64,000 nt of DNA from Mycobacterium sp. ELW1 (GTDB lineage Bacteria; Actinomycetota; Actinomycetes; Mycobacteriales; Mycobacteriaceae), in contig NZ_CP032155.1 in the NCBI RefSeq assembly GCF_008329905.1, forward strand, positions 3,658,001 to 3,722,000, written 5' to 3'. The notes beneath the pieces are model-generated. The model did no database searches. It was not told where the DNA came from and saw only the letters and a list, made by a program, of their open reading frames with translations. This document shows positions 35,314 through 44,525 of the stretch, piece by piece. Both the position numbers and the translations under genes were made by a program. Positions within the stretch are counted from its first letter, which is position 1. Each line of letters opens with the position of its first letter.

Positions 35314-35990
35314 GGCTCGGTGCCTTCGGTTTCGTCGCCGACCGGCTGTGGCGCGGCCGGCGCGATCTTGTCCATGGCGCCCGGGCTGGAACGCACCGAG
35401 TGCACCCGCTGGCCGACCGTCACCAGGCTGGTCACCGCCAGCAGCCACATCGCGATCGGCAACACCACCGGCATCGGGAAGAACGGGAGGTCGGAGAAGC
35501 CGGCGCCGACCAGAACGATGATCAGCCGTTCGGGCCGCTCGATCAGACCGCCGCCGCCCTCGAGACCGCTGGCCTCCGCGCGGGCCTTGACGTAGGAGAT
35601 CACCTGCGAGGTCACCAGGCAGATCATCGTGGCCACCGCCAACGACGAGCTGTGCATGCTGAACGCCACCCACCACAGCAGCCCGCAGAAGATCGCGCCG
35701 TCGCTGATCCGGTCGCAGGTGGCATCGAGGACCGCCCCGAACCGGGTGCCGCCGCCGCGCTGGCGTGCCATCGCGCCGTCGAGCATGTCGGCCAGGACGA
35801 AGACGAACACGGCCACCGAGCCCCACCAGAGCTGACCGATCGGGAACATGATGAGCGCGGCCAGCACCGAACCCGCGGTGCCGATGATCGTCACCATGTC
35901 GGGGGTCAGCCCGATCTTGAGCGCCCCCTTCGCCACCGGCGTGCTGAGCTTGGCGTACGCCGCGCGGGTCATCAGGTAGAAGTCGCTCAC
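35310..35990 (-). CDS. pgsA1: Phosphatidylinositol phosphate synthase PgsA1
   Basis: 226 residues from the GTG at 35990 (GTGA overlap with the HIT gene). CDP-alcohol phosphotransferase with the signature D-x2-DG-x2-AR-x8-G-x3-D-x3-D visible as DMLDGAMARQRGGG then RFGAVLDATCD. Six membrane helices. It joins CDP-diacylglycerol and inositol phosphate, giving the lipid that PimA mannosylates two genes later. The C-terminal tail is polar (PAAPQPVGDETEGTEP). Confidence 0.95.
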   Translation of the reverse strand: MSDFYLMTRAAYAKLSTPVAKGALKIGLTPDMVTIIGTAGSVLAALIMFPIGQLWWGSVAVFVFVLADMLDGAMARQRGGGTRFGAVLDATCDRISDGAIFCGLLWWVAFSMHSSSLAVATMICLVTSQVISYVKARAEASGLEGGGGLIERPERLIIVLVGAGFSDLPFFPMPVVLPIAMWLLAVTSLVTVGQRVHSVRSSPGAMDKIAPAAPQPVGDETEGTEP

Positions 35991-36559
35991 GGCTGCGCCA
36001 CCCATTCGTCGGCCAGCAGCTTGCGGGTATCGCGCAGCAGCTGCGGGATCACCTTTGTCTCACCGACGACGGTGATGAAATTCGCGTCGCCGGCCCAGCG
36101 GGGCACCACATGCATGTGCAGGTGTTCGGCGAGCGACCCCCCGGCGGACTTGCCGAGGTTGAGCCCGACGTTGAAGCCGTCCGGGCTCGACACCGACTTG
36201 ATGACACGAATCGCCTTCTGGGTGAACGCCATCAGCTCAGCGCTCTCGCCGGTGGACAGATCCTCCAGCTCCGACACCCGCCGGTACGGCACCACCATCA
36301 GATGGCCCGGGTTGTACGGGTAGAGATTGAGCACGACGTAGACCTGCTCGCCGCGGGCCACCACCAGACCGTCCTCGTCGGGCAGGGTGGGTATCAAGCT
36401 GAACGGCTCCGAAGATCCAGCGGAACCCGCCGATCCGCCTTCGGCCTTCTTCGCGGGGACGTCGAGGATGTAGTTCATCCGGTGCGGTGTCCACAGCCGC
36501 TGCAGGCGGTCGGGCTCGCCCGCGCCTCGATCGATGAACGCCTCCGCGTTGTCAGCCAC
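35987..36559 (-). CDS. HIT family protein (AP4A phosphorylase, Rv2613c-like)
   Basis: 190 residues from the GTG at 36559, overlapping the thrS stop by eight bases. The histidine triad [11 protein letters not shown] and the [16 protein letters not shown] block define the family. The M. tuberculosis orthologue is a diadenosine tetraphosphate phosphorylase, an apt neighbour for threonyl-tRNA synthetase because aminoacyl-tRNA synthetases make AP4A. Confidence 0.92.
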   Translation of the reverse strand: MADNAEAFIDRGAGEPDRLQRLWTPHRMNYILDVPAKKAEGGSAGSAGSSEPFSLIPTLPDEDGLVVARGEQVYVVLNLYPYNPGHLMVVPYRRVSELEDLSTGESAELMAFTQKAIRVIKSVSSPDGFNVGLNLGKSAGGSLAEHLHMHVVPRWAGDANFITVVGETKVIPQLLRDTRKLLADEWVAQP

Positions 36560-38612
36560 CGTCGACCTTGACCAGTTCGGCTGTGGGGACGGCATTCTCG
36601 CGCTCGCCGATCCACTTCTTGATGGTTGCGGCCGCCTGCGCCCGGGGTACGCCGTTGATCTGGGTGCGGTCCCCGAACCGGAAGCTCACCGCGCCGGCCT
36701 CGACGTCGCGGTCCCCCGCGAGAAGCATGAACGGCACCTTCTGATTGGTGTGATTGACGATCTTCTTGGCCATCCGGTCATCGCTCGTGTCGACCTCGAC
36801 CCGAATGCCCTGCGACTTCAGCTCGGCGGCAACGTCTTCCAGGTACGGGATGTGAGCGTCGGCGACGGGGATGCCGACCACCTGTACCGGCGCGAGCCAC
36901 ACCGGGAAGGCTCCGGCGTAGTGCTCGGTGAGCACCCCGAAGAACCGCTCGATCGAGCCGAACAGTGCGCGGTGTATCAACACAGGGCGCTGACGGGTGC
37001 CGTCGGCAGCGGTGTACTCCAGCTCGAACCGGTCCGGCATGTTGAAGTCCAGCTGGATTGTCGACATCTGCCAGCTGCGGCCCAGCGCATCCTTGACCTG
37101 AACGGAGATCTTCGGCCCGTAGAACGCGGCGCCACCGGGGTCGGGAACCAGCTGCAGACCGGATTCTTCGGCGACCTGCCGCAGCGTCTCGGTGGCCTCT
37201 TCCCACATTTCGTCGGAGCCGACGGACTTCTCCGGATTCCGGGTGGAGAGCTCCAGATAGAAGTCGTCGAGGCCGTAGTCGGCGAGCAGGTCGAGCACGA
37301 ACCGCAGCAGCGAGGCCAACTCGTCGCGCATCTGCTCGCGGGTGGTGTAGATGTGGGCGTCGTCCTGGGTCATGCCCCGCACCCGGGTCAGCCCGTGCAC
37401 CACGCCGGACTTCTCGTAGCGGTACACCGAGCCGAATTCGAAGAGCCGCAACGGAAGTTCCCGATACGACCGCCCCCGCGACCGGTAGATCAGGTGGTGC
37501 ATCGGGCAGTTCATCGGCTTGAGGTAGTAATCCTGCCCCGGCTTGCGCAGCTTGCCGGCCTCGTCGAACTCGGCGTCGATGTGCATTGGGGGGAACATGC
37601 CGTCGGCGTACCACTCCAGGTGGCCGGAGGTGATGTAGAGCTGTTCTTTGGTGATATGCGGGGTGTTGACGAACTCGTAGCCGGCCTGCTCGTGCTTGCG
37701 GCGCGAATAGTCCTCGAGCTCGCGTCGGATGATGCCGCCCTTGGGGTGGAAAACCGGTAGGCCGGAGCCTAATTCGTCGGGGAAGCTGAACAGGTCCAGC
37801 TCGACGCCGAGCCGGCGGTGGTCGCGACGCTGCGCCTCCTCGATCAGTTCGAGGTGGCGGTCCAGGGCTTCCTGCGATTCCCAGGCCGTGCCGTAGATAC
37901 GTTGCAGGCTGGCGTTGTTCTGGTCGCCGCGCCAGTACGCCGCCGAACTGCGGGTGAGCTTGAACGCGGGGATGTACTTGGTGGTCGGAATGTGCGGGCC
38001 GCGGCACAGGTCACCCCAAACCCGTTCCCGCGTCCGGGGATTCAGGTTGTCGTAGGCGGTCAACTCGTCGCCACCGACCTCCATGACTTCAGGATCGTCG
38101 GACTTGGTCAGATCTCCAGAGACGAGCTCGAGCTTGTAGGGCTCATCGGCGAGTTCGGCACGGGCTTGGTCCTTGGACTCGTAGACCCGGCGCGAGAACA
38201 GCTGACCGTCCTTGACGATCTTCTGCATCCGCTTCTCGAGCTTCTCCAGGTCCTCGGGCGTGAACGCCTCGGGCACGTCGAAGTCGTAGTAGAAGCCGTC
38301 GGTGATCGGCGGGCCGATGCCGAGCTTGGCCTGCGGGAAGAGTTCCTGCACGGCCTGCGCCAGAACGTGGGCAGCCGAGTGCCGGATCACGCTGCGGCCG
38401 TCCTCGGTGTCGGCGGCCACCGGGATCACCTCGACGTCGACGTCCGGCGTCCAGCTCAGGTCACGCAGCTTGCCCTCGCCGTCGCGCACCACGACGATCG
38501 CGCCGGGTTCGCCGCGGCTCGGCAGTCCTGCGTCGCGCACCGCAGCGCCCGCGGTAGTCCCGGCAGGCACCCGGATCGGTGCTGCTGGGGCGGGGTGTGC
38601 GGGGGCGGTCAT
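36552..38612 (-). CDS. thrS: Threonyl-tRNA synthetase
   Basis: 686 residues. N-terminal TGS domain, then the editing domain with [11 protein letters not shown], the class II catalytic core (motif 1 around [36 protein letters not shown] around motif 2, given here by its core NCPMHHLIY, and motif 3 [15 protein letters not shown]), and the anticodon-binding domain ([14 protein letters not shown]). It charges tRNA-Thr. Heads the operon thrS-HIT-pgsA1-patA-pimA-Nudix. No T-box leader was seen in the 84 bases upstream. Confidence 0.97.
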   Translation of the reverse strand: MTAPAHPAPAAPIRVPAGTTAGAAVRDAGLPSRGEPGAIVVVRDGEGKLRDLSWTPDVDVEVIPVAADTEDGRSVIRHSAAHVLAQAVQELFPQAKLGIGPPITDGFYYDFDVPEAFTPEDLEKLEKRMQKIVKDGQLFSRRVYESKDQARAELADEPYKLELVSGDLTKSDDPEVMEVGGDELTAYDNLNPRTRERVWGDLCRGPHIPTTKYIPAFKLTRSSAAYWRGDQNNASLQRIYGTAWESQEALDRHLELIEEAQRRDHRRLGVELDLFSFPDELGSGLPVFHPKGGIIRRELEDYSRRKHEQAGYEFVNTPHITKEQLYITSGHLEWYADGMFPPMHIDAEFDEAGKLRKPGQDYYLKPMNCPMHHLIYRSRGRSYRELPLRLFEFGSVYRYEKSGVVHGLTRVRGMTQDDAHIYTTREQMRDELASLLRFVLDLLADYGLDDFYLELSTRNPEKSVGSDEMWEEATETLRQVAEESGLQLVPDPGGAAFYGPKISVQVKDALGRSWQMSTIQLDFNMPDRFELEYTAADGTRQRPVLIHRALFGSIERFFGVLTEHYAGAFPVWLAPVQVVGIPVADAHIPYLEDVAAELKSQGIRVEVDTSDDRMAKKIVNHTNQKVPFMLLAGDRDVEAGAVSFRFGDRTQINGVPRAQAAATIKKWIGERENAVPTAELVKVDGG

Positions 38613-38696
38613 TGCGGGCCTCTTTCGGCGTCGTGGGGCTCGATCGGATTCTCGCCGGGGCAGGCGTAATCGCCGACCATGCTATCGGGGTGCTGG

Positions 38697-39110
38697 TCAG
38701 GCACCGAGGCCGATGGGGCTGTCCAAGGCCGGATGGTCAAACCCGAGCAGTCCCGCCGACCAGCCCACCGCGCCGAACAGCCACAGCGTGGCGACCACCA
38801 CCGCGGCGGTGAACACCGCACCCAGCGCCTGCACCCACCTGCCCTGCCTGCGGAACCATGCCATGACACTGTCGTAGCGGTCCCGGGTGAACGACAGGGT
38901 TCGATGCGCCCAATAGAACTCGCTGGCCAGGATCGCGAGCCCGACGAACACGATCGCCCAGCCTGGGCCCGGGTAGGGAATGGCGACGATCCCGACGGCA
39001 AGAACAGCGAGCCCGACGACGCCGACCACCGCCCGATAGACGAAGTCGGCGACCCGGCGGTGCCTCAGCCGCTCCCGCCGGTCCTTCCACTGGTGCAGGA
39101 ATCGCTTCAC
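38697..39110 (-). CDS. TIGR02611 family small membrane protein (PGPGW motif)
   Basis: 137 residues from the GTG at 39110, overlapping the hotdog thioesterase stop (GTGA). Two hydrophobic hairpins are visible, the first with the diagnostic IPYPGPGWAIVFVGLAILA (PGPGW). A basic N-terminus (KRFLHQWKDRRERLRHRR) suggests a cytoplasmic start. Family function is unknown. Confidence 0.82.
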   Translation of the reverse strand: MKRFLHQWKDRRERLRHRRVADFVYRAVVGVVGLAVLAVGIVAIPYPGPGWAIVFVGLAILASEFYWAHRTLSFTRDRYDSVMAWFRRQGRWVQALGAVFTAAVVVATLWLFGAVGWSAGLLGFDHPALDSPIGLGA

Positions 39111-39736
39111 GGTTGACCCGGTTTCAGCAGCACGAACAGCCCTTCGCCGTCGGCCAGCAGGTCGTCGCCGTCGCACAGCCGGATGTCGACGTAGATCTTG
39201 CGGCCTTCGGTGCGCACGACACCGGCCTCGACCTGGAGTTCCGTTTCGATGGGCACGATCTTGCGGTAGTTGACGTGCAGGTAGGCGGTGCGTTGATACG
39301 GGCCGCCGGTCAGCACGAACGATGTCTTGCCGAGCACCGAGTCGAAGAGGTGGGCGATCAGACCGCCGTGCACGGCGCCGTTGCGGCCCAGGTGGTAGCG
39401 GCGGAACCGGGCCCAGCCGCGCAGCCGCCCGTCCTCACCGACCTCTGTCTCGTTGGGAATGGACAGGATGTTGCCCCGCATCGGCAGGTCGGTACGGCGG
39501 CCCGATGGTGTGGTCCATTCGTCGGCGTCGTACGGCTTCAGCAGCGCCGACGCCCGCTCGAGGAGGTCGGCGGCCTGTGTGATCACGTCGTCGGGCGCGT
39601 CGACGGCGCGGGCGTGGTCCTGCATGTCGCGCACCGCATCGATGAACCGGCCGTAATCGGGGCCGCCCCGGCCCGTCGGCACCGGCGGGTTGAATCCGCC
39701 ACCGGGATGCAGCGCCGCCGTCATGTCCTCTACCAC
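39107..39736 (-). CDS. PaaI/hotdog-fold thioesterase
   Basis: 209 residues. The C-terminal 130 residues form a single hotdog domain with the helix motif NGAVHGGLIAHLFDSVLG, in which His-Gly-Gly is the usual catalytic region, and YLHVNYRKIVPI. The N-terminal 75 residues are helical and unassigned. Likely hydrolyses an acyl-CoA; substrate unknown. Two-gene operon with the PGPGW protein. Confidence 0.85.
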   Translation of the reverse strand: MVEDMTAALHPGGGFNPPVPTGRGGPDYGRFIDAVRDMQDHARAVDAPDDVITQAADLLERASALLKPYDADEWTTPSGRRTDLPMRGNILSIPNETEVGEDGRLRGWARFRRYHLGRNGAVHGGLIAHLFDSVLGKTSFVLTGGPYQRTAYLHVNYRKIVPIETELQVEAGVVRTEGRKIYVDIRLCDGDDLLADGEGLFVLLKPGQP

Positions 39737-39807
39737 CTGGTTACCGTATGCGCCCCGGATGCGGGTTGCTCACTTCGAGAGTACGTAACGGATGGCAGGC
39801 TGTAGCG

Positions 39808-40305
39808 GTGAAGCTCAGCGACCTGGCCGGCCGCCCGTTGACCTACGCCGAGGTGGGCGCGACGGCCGCAGGTCTGCCTGCTGGTTACCACCACGTGCGG
39901 TTGTCGTCGTGCATCGGCAGCGGGCGGGCACGCTTCGAGCGCGCAGCGGACTCGGTGATGCGCTACGGGATGCTGCGCGGTGCAGGTCTGCGGGTCACCG
40001 CCACCACCGAGGTGGCCGAGGTGGGCACCGACGTGCTCGGCAGGCTCGGACCGTTCTCCGCACCGTGTCGGGTGGTGTACGTGGTCGACGAGACCAACCG
40101 TCGCGGCTTCGCCTACGGCAGCCTGCCCGGCCACGCCGTCTCCGGCGAGGAGATGTTCGGCGTGCGTTTCAACCCCGGCGATGAGTCGGTGCACGCCGAG
40201 GTGGTGGCCTTCTCCACGCCGGCCACGTGGTGGAGTCAGGTCGGGGCGCCGGTCGCGTCCCTGGTTCAGCGGGTGATCACTCGGCGCTACCTGTCGGTGG
40301 TGTAG
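39808..40305 (+). CDS. DUF1990 family protein
   Basis: 165 residues from the GTG at 39808. The pattern HHVRLSSCIGSGRARFERAA, then RVVYVVDETNRRGFAYGSLPGH, and the C-terminal WWSQVGAPVASLVQRVITRRYL, cut here to its core, match DUF1990, found in actinobacteria and plants. No catalytic residues are established. It overlaps the convergent membrane protein gene by 29 bases. Confidence 0.85.
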   Translation: MKLSDLAGRPLTYAEVGATAAGLPAGYHHVRLSSCIGSGRARFERAADSVMRYGMLRGAGLRVTATTEVAEVGTDVLGRLGPFSAPCRVVYVVDETNRRGFAYGSLPGHAVSGEEMFGVRFNPGDESVHAEVVAFSTPATWWSQVGAPVASLVQRVITRRYLSVV

Positions 40306-41353
40306 GCGCCGCCCGCTCCGTCGCGACGTCCACTTGGTAGGACAGGATCGCCAGGCCGAAGAGGCCGATCGACAGGGTGATCAGAGCGGCGAATCCTTCG
40401 GTCGCGAAATGCACCAGCGCACTGAGGAAGGTGAACACCAGGGCGGCGGTGCGGAGCAGCCGCAGCGGCCACAGCTTTGCCGTCCGCGGTAGCGCGATCA
40501 TCGCCGGCAACGCCATCGCCAGGGTCAGCGCGGCGCCGATCATCAGGATGATGGTGGCCGGGGTCTTGCCGGCCAGGTGAACCGAGACGTGGCCGTCTTG
40601 ATAGAAGTAGCCGCCCAACGCGATGCCCAGCGCGTGGAAGAGCAAGCCGAGCACCGCGCCGGCCACCAACAGCCAGCCCACCCAGGGCACCAACTTCGGG
40701 CTTCGAAATACGTTGGGAATCAATCGTTGTGCCCAACGCCGTGCCCGATAGCCGCGATCGGTGGCGTGCGCCGCCGAAAGCAACAGCGCGCGGACGTGCT
40801 CGACGTCGTCGGTCGACGCTCCCCTGGCTCGGGCGTATTCGACGAGTCGCACACCGATCTCGCGGCGGTGGTCCGGCAGTCCGCGGGCCACACCGTCGGC
40901 GGCGATCGTCGCCGCGGAGGCCAGGCATTCACGCGCACTGAGCGGTCGGATCGCCCGCACCAGGCGGGCGCCGGCCAGGATCAGGCAGACCAGGATGTAC
41001 ATGATCTCGGCGGCCGGCCCGTAGAAGTAGTCGTTGTCCTTGGTGACGAATTTGCCCACCTCGTCGAGGAACAGCCCGAAGCCGATCCCCCCGAGCACCA
41101 CGGCCAGCGACCTCGGGCCCGAGCCCAGGACCATCCACCCGATCAGCAGGGCGACCATCATCAGCGCACCGCCCCACAGCGCGTGCGCGATGTGCAGGTC
41201 TCCGCCCCCGACCTGCGGGTAGCCGGTGAGTTGGAGGTAGAGCCGGGTCAGCAGGATCGTCGCGATCGCGATGATGACGAACGCCTCGGCCGACGTCAGA
41301 CCAGTGGCGTTACGGGTGATCGGTCCGCGCCGCACGCGGGTCTGTTCGGTCAT
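40277..41353 (-). CDS. Integral membrane protein of unknown function
   Basis: 358 residues from the ATG at 41353, preceded by AGGAG. About eight hydrophobic segments, three or four before and four after a soluble loop (about residues 130-200) that is arginine-rich (REIGVRLVEYARARG, TDRGYRARRWAQRLIPN). The motif FGLFLDEVGKFVTKDNDYFYGPAAE in the early helices is acidic and striking; its core DEVGKFVTKDNDYFY is a recognisable block of a mycobacterial membrane family without known role. Confidence 0.72.
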   Translation of the reverse strand: MTEQTRVRRGPITRNATGLTSAEAFVIIAIATILLTRLYLQLTGYPQVGGGDLHIAHALWGGALMMVALLIGWMVLGSGPRSLAVVLGGIGFGLFLDEVGKFVTKDNDYFYGPAAEIMYILVCLILAGARLVRAIRPLSARECLASAATIAADGVARGLPDHRREIGVRLVEYARARGASTDDVEHVRALLLSAAHATDRGYRARRWAQRLIPNVFRSPKLVPWVGWLLVAGAVLGLLFHALGIALGGYFYQDGHVSVHLAGKTPATIILMIGAALTLAMALPAMIALPRTAKLWPLRLLRTAALVFTFLSALVHFATEGFAALITLSIGLFGLAILSYQVDVATERAAPTPPTGSAE

Positions 41354-41440
41354 CGAATCTCCTCTGCGCCGATGTTGCACCACCCATCGTGGCGGGAATG
41401 GCAGCTGTCATGTCGGTCGCGCGAGGATTCCCCGTTGCGG

Positions 41441-41479
41441 ACCCCAGACCGGCGAAGTGTGAAACCACCCCAGACCGGC
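41441..41479. promoter_or_regulatory. 13-base direct repeats upstream of the glycosyltransferase operon
   Basis: ACCCCAGACCGGC occurs at 41441-41453 and again at 41467-41479, 26 bases apart, the second ending 13 bases before the GTG of the operon. Tandem sites at this spacing suggest an activator or repressor binding on one face of the helix. Confidence 0.4.
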
Positions 41480-41491
41480 TATTGAATTGAC

Positions 41492-42205
41492 GTGCCTGCT
41501 GCTGATTTCGACCGCGCGGTGATCGTCGTCCCCGCACACAACGAGGCGTCGGCGTTGCCGGAATGCCTGACGGCGATTGCGGCTGCGGCCGAGCGGGCGG
41601 ACCTCCCGGTCACCGTGGTGATCGTCCTGGACAGCTGCGACGACAGCAGCAGCGCACTGGCGGAGCGTTTCGGCACCGGTGTGCACTTCCTCGAGATCGA
41701 CGCACACAATGTGGGCAAGGCGCGGGCAGCCGGCTTCTCATTCGCCCGCGACCAAGGTCTGAGTAGTCCGACCACCTGGTATGCGACCACCGACGCGGAC
41801 AGCCGCGTCGACCCGAACTGGTTGGTGCGGCAACTGACGGCGGCGGCCGACATGGTGCTCGGGGTCGTGCGGATCACGAACTGGCGGCAGATCCCCGGCA
41901 ACGCGGTCCGGCGTTACCTTCGGGCGTATCGCGCCAAGATCCACTCCGACCGCGGGCATGACCACATTCACGGCGCGAACATGGGCTTCGCGGCCGACGC
42001 CTATTGGGCCGTCGGCGGATTCGAGGCGCTGACCAGCGACGAGGACGTCGATCTGGTCCGCCGGTTCGAGGTCGCCGGCTACCGCATCCGTCGCGACACG
42101 CGCCTGTCGGTGGTGACGTCGGCACGCCAGATCGGTCGGGCCCCAACGGGATTCGCTGCGCATCTGCGCGGAGTGCTGGCCGATCCGCAACGCGACTCAG
42201 CATGA
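41492..42205 (+). CDS. GT2 family glycosyltransferase
   Basis: 237 residues, GTG start. GT-A fold: AVIVVPAHNEASALPECL, VVIVLDSCDDSS, the metal-binding YATTDADSRVDPNWL (DAD), and the acceptor-side HGANMGFAADAYWAVGGFE with TSDEDVDL (the ED of the catalytic base). No membrane helix, so a cytoplasmic enzyme using a nucleotide sugar. First gene of a four-gene operon; its stop overlaps the next start (ATGA). Confidence 0.88.
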   Translation: MPAADFDRAVIVVPAHNEASALPECLTAIAAAAERADLPVTVVIVLDSCDDSSSALAERFGTGVHFLEIDAHNVGKARAAGFSFARDQGLSSPTTWYATTDADSRVDPNWLVRQLTAAADMVLGVVRITNWRQIPGNAVRRYLRAYRAKIHSDRGHDHIHGANMGFAADAYWAVGGFEALTSDEDVDLVRRFEVAGYRIRRDTRLSVVTSARQIGRAPTGFAAHLRGVLADPQRDSA

Positions 42206-43131
42206 CACCTTCTACTGTGCTGCGCTGGCTGGACGCCGGCGAGCTGAACCTGCCGTTACCCGGCTCGGGCGCCACGTTGACCCGCTGGCAGGCACTGGCC
42301 GCGCTGTGCGAACGCGATGTGGTGGCCGGCCGGCTGGCGGAGGCGCACACCGACGCGATTGCGATCCTTGCCGAGCTTCACGGGCCGCGGGCGCAGCCAG
42401 GCCGGCTGTGGGGTGTGTGGGCAGCCGAAGCCCCCGGCGCCACCGTCACCGCCCATCGCGACGACGACGGCGTGACGTTGAGCGGCATCAAGGCGTGGTG
42501 CTCCGGGGCCGGGTTGTGCGCCGACGCGCTGGTGACGGCCCAGACCCAGACCGGTGCCCGCGGCCTCTACGCGGTCGACCTGCGCGGGCCGGGCGTAGAG
42601 CCGCAACCGAGCACGTGGCGTAACGCGGGTATGGCCGGCTCGGACACCCGAGCCGTGCAGTTCAGCGCCGCGCCGGCCACCCCGGTCGGCGGTCCCGACG
42701 AGTACCTGACACGGCCCGGGTTCTGGCACGGCGCGGCCGGCGTCGCGGCCTGCTGGCTGGGTGCGGCCCGCGCGGTGGCGACACCGCTCTACCGCGCCGT
42801 CGCCGATCGCCAGAGCGAGAACCCCTATGCTGCAGCACATCTCGGTGCCGTCGACACCGCCCTGGCCGCAGCCGGCGCCCTGATGGCGAGCACCGCTGAA
42901 CAGGTCGACGCGGCCCCACACAGCGCCGGACAAGTGGCGGCTCGGCGGCTACGGGCAGCCGTCGAAACCGCGGTGGACGAGGCCATCGCCCGGACGGCAC
43001 GCGCGCTGGGACCCGCGCCGCTGGCCATGGATGAATTGCACGCCCAGCGTGTCGCCGATCTGACCATGTACGTCAGGCAGAGTCACGCCGAGAAGGATCT
43101 CGCGGCGCTGGGCCTGCTGGTGGCCCGGTGA
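42202..43131 (+). CDS. Acyl-CoA dehydrogenase-like protein in a glycosyltransferase operon
   Basis: 309 residues, shorter than the usual 380. The middle beta domain (VWAAEAPGATVTAHRDDDG, LSGIKAWCSGAGLCADALV) and the C-terminal helical domain (YLTRPGFWHGAAGVAACWLG, MYVRQSHAEKDLAALG) are clear. The N-terminal helical domain is reduced. The catalytic Glu of classical acyl-CoA dehydrogenases is not evident, so it may oxidise something other than acyl-CoA, for example an N-acyl or amino sugar intermediate. Overlaps both neighbours by four bases. Confidence 0.75.
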   Translation: MTPSTVLRWLDAGELNLPLPGSGATLTRWQALAALCERDVVAGRLAEAHTDAIAILAELHGPRAQPGRLWGVWAAEAPGATVTAHRDDDGVTLSGIKAWCSGAGLCADALVTAQTQTGARGLYAVDLRGPGVEPQPSTWRNAGMAGSDTRAVQFSAAPATPVGGPDEYLTRPGFWHGAAGVAACWLGAARAVATPLYRAVADRQSENPYAAAHLGAVDTALAAAGALMASTAEQVDAAPHSAGQVAARRLRAAVETAVDEAIARTARALGPAPLAMDELHAQRVADLTMYVRQSHAEKDLAALGLLVAR

Positions 43132-43889
43132 GCGCGCCGTCCGGCAACGCCGCTCGGTTCGCGGCCGTGCCGATCTCCGGTGGTGGCACACCCACCGAGG
43201 AATGGCTCCGGCGCGGGGATGCGTTTCCGTCGTTGCCGCTGGATCAGTGCCCGGGTCTGGTCGTGGTGGCACCCCATCCTGACGACGAGACGCTCGGCTT
43301 CGGCGCGGCAGCCTGCGGGGTCGCGGCCCGCGGCGTCGACGTGCACACGGTCATCGCCACCGACGGTGGTGCAGCGTGGCCTGGCCTGTCGGCGTCCGAG
43401 CAGGCCCGACTCGAGGAGTCCAGGCGTTGCGAGTCACGCACCGCGGCAGCGGTTCTCGGCCTTCCGGCGCCTGTTTTTCTCGGGCTGCCGGACGGCATGC
43501 TCGCCGAGAACGAATCCCGACTCGCCGATATTCTCACCGAGGTTCTGGCGGGCCGCCCCGAGGGCACCTGGTGCGCGGCGACGTGGCGCGGCGATGGTCA
43601 TCCCGATCACGAGGCGGTCGGCCGGGCCGCCGCCGTGGCCACGTCGCGTACCGGAGCGGTGCTACTGGAGTATCCGATCTGGATGTGGCACTGGGCCCGA
43701 CCCGGTGATCAGGCTGTGCCGTGGCGGCACGCAACACGGCTTGTCGCGGATCCGACTGCGGTGCAACGCAAACGTGAGGCGGTTGCTTCGTTCCGAAGCC
43801 AATTCGAGAGCGATGCCGGCCGTGAGCCGATCCTTCCGCCGTACGTGGTGGAGCGGTTGGATCGCGTGGGAGAGGTGGTGTTCCAATGA
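43128..43889 (+). CDS. PIG-L/LmbE family de-N-acetylase
   Basis: 253 residues, GTG start. Zinc-dependent deacetylase fold with VVVAPHPDDETLGFG (the HPDD zinc and base motif near residues 49-52) and GDGHPDHEAVGRAAA supplying the third ligand. Family members remove acetyl from GlcNAc in GPI, mycothiol (MshB) and antibiotic pathways. This one lies between an oxidoreductase and a methyltransferase and is not mshB by context. It most likely deacetylates the amino sugar handled by the operon's glycosyltransferase. Confidence 0.88.
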   Translation: MSAPSGNAARFAAVPISGGGTPTEEWLRRGDAFPSLPLDQCPGLVVVAPHPDDETLGFGAAACGVAARGVDVHTVIATDGGAAWPGLSASEQARLEESRRCESRTAAAVLGLPAPVFLGLPDGMLAENESRLADILTEVLAGRPEGTWCAATWRGDGHPDHEAVGRAAAVATSRTGAVLLEYPIWMWHWARPGDQAVPWRHATRLVADPTAVQRKREAVASFRSQFESDAGREPILPPYVVERLDRVGEVVFQ

Positions 43890-44518
43890 CATCCGGTCTG
43901 CCCCGCAGCTACTTCGACGCTCTCTACGAGGAGTCGGCCGATCCCTGGGAGCTCGGCTCACGGTGGTACGAACGGCGTAAGTACGCGATCACGCTGGCCC
44001 TACTCCCCCACGAGCGGTACGGGCACGCATTCGAACCGGGATGCTCGATCGGGGTTCTCACCGAGCAGCTGAGCACCCGATGCGATCACGTGACGGCCGC
44101 CGACGTCGCCGACGCCGCGCTGGCGCACGCCGACGCCCGGCTGCGCGCCAGTGGACAGCGCGACGCAGTGACACTGGTGAACAGCTCATTCGACACTGAC
44201 TGGCCGGCAACTGATTTCGATCTGGTGATGATCTCCGAGGTCGGCTACTACTTCGACGCTGAGACCTTGCGCGACACGTTGACGCGCGAACTCCCCAGGC
44301 TGCAGCCGAACGCTACGATCCTCAGCGCGCACTGGCGCCACCCGGTGTCCGACTATCCGCTGTCCGGTGATGCCGTCACCGCGATCATCGCCGCCACACC
44401 CGGATTGCACCGGATCGGCGGCTACCGGGACGACGACGTCATCATCGAGGTGTTCGACACCGGTTCGGCACAGTCGGTCGCAGCGCGCACGAGCGTTCCC
44501 GGAGCCGAACCCCGCTGA
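43886..44518 (+). CDS. NodS-like SAM-dependent methyltransferase
   Basis: 210 residues. It starts LPRSYFDALYEESADPWE, the hallmark of the NodS family, has the SAM-binding FEPGCSIGVLTEQL and the acidic loop VTAADVADAAL, and ends with GLHRIGGYRDDDVIIEVF. NodS of rhizobia N-methylates the free amino group of a deacetylated chito-oligosaccharide. Following a deacetylase gene by an ATGA overlap, an N-methyltransferase role on the newly freed amine is a natural guess. Last gene of the operon. Confidence 0.87.
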   Translation: MTSGLPRSYFDALYEESADPWELGSRWYERRKYAITLALLPHERYGHAFEPGCSIGVLTEQLSTRCDHVTAADVADAALAHADARLRASGQRDAVTLVNSSFDTDWPATDFDLVMISEVGYYFDAETLRDTLTRELPRLQPNATILSAHWRHPVSDYPLSGDAVTAIIAATPGLHRIGGYRDDDVIIEVFDTGSAQSVAARTSVPGAEPR

Positions 44519-44525
44519 AGAAGCG

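Noticed and set aside
38613..38696. T-box leader for thrS
   Set aside because: Only 84 bases separate thrS from the next gene, with no T-box sequence or specifier hairpin.
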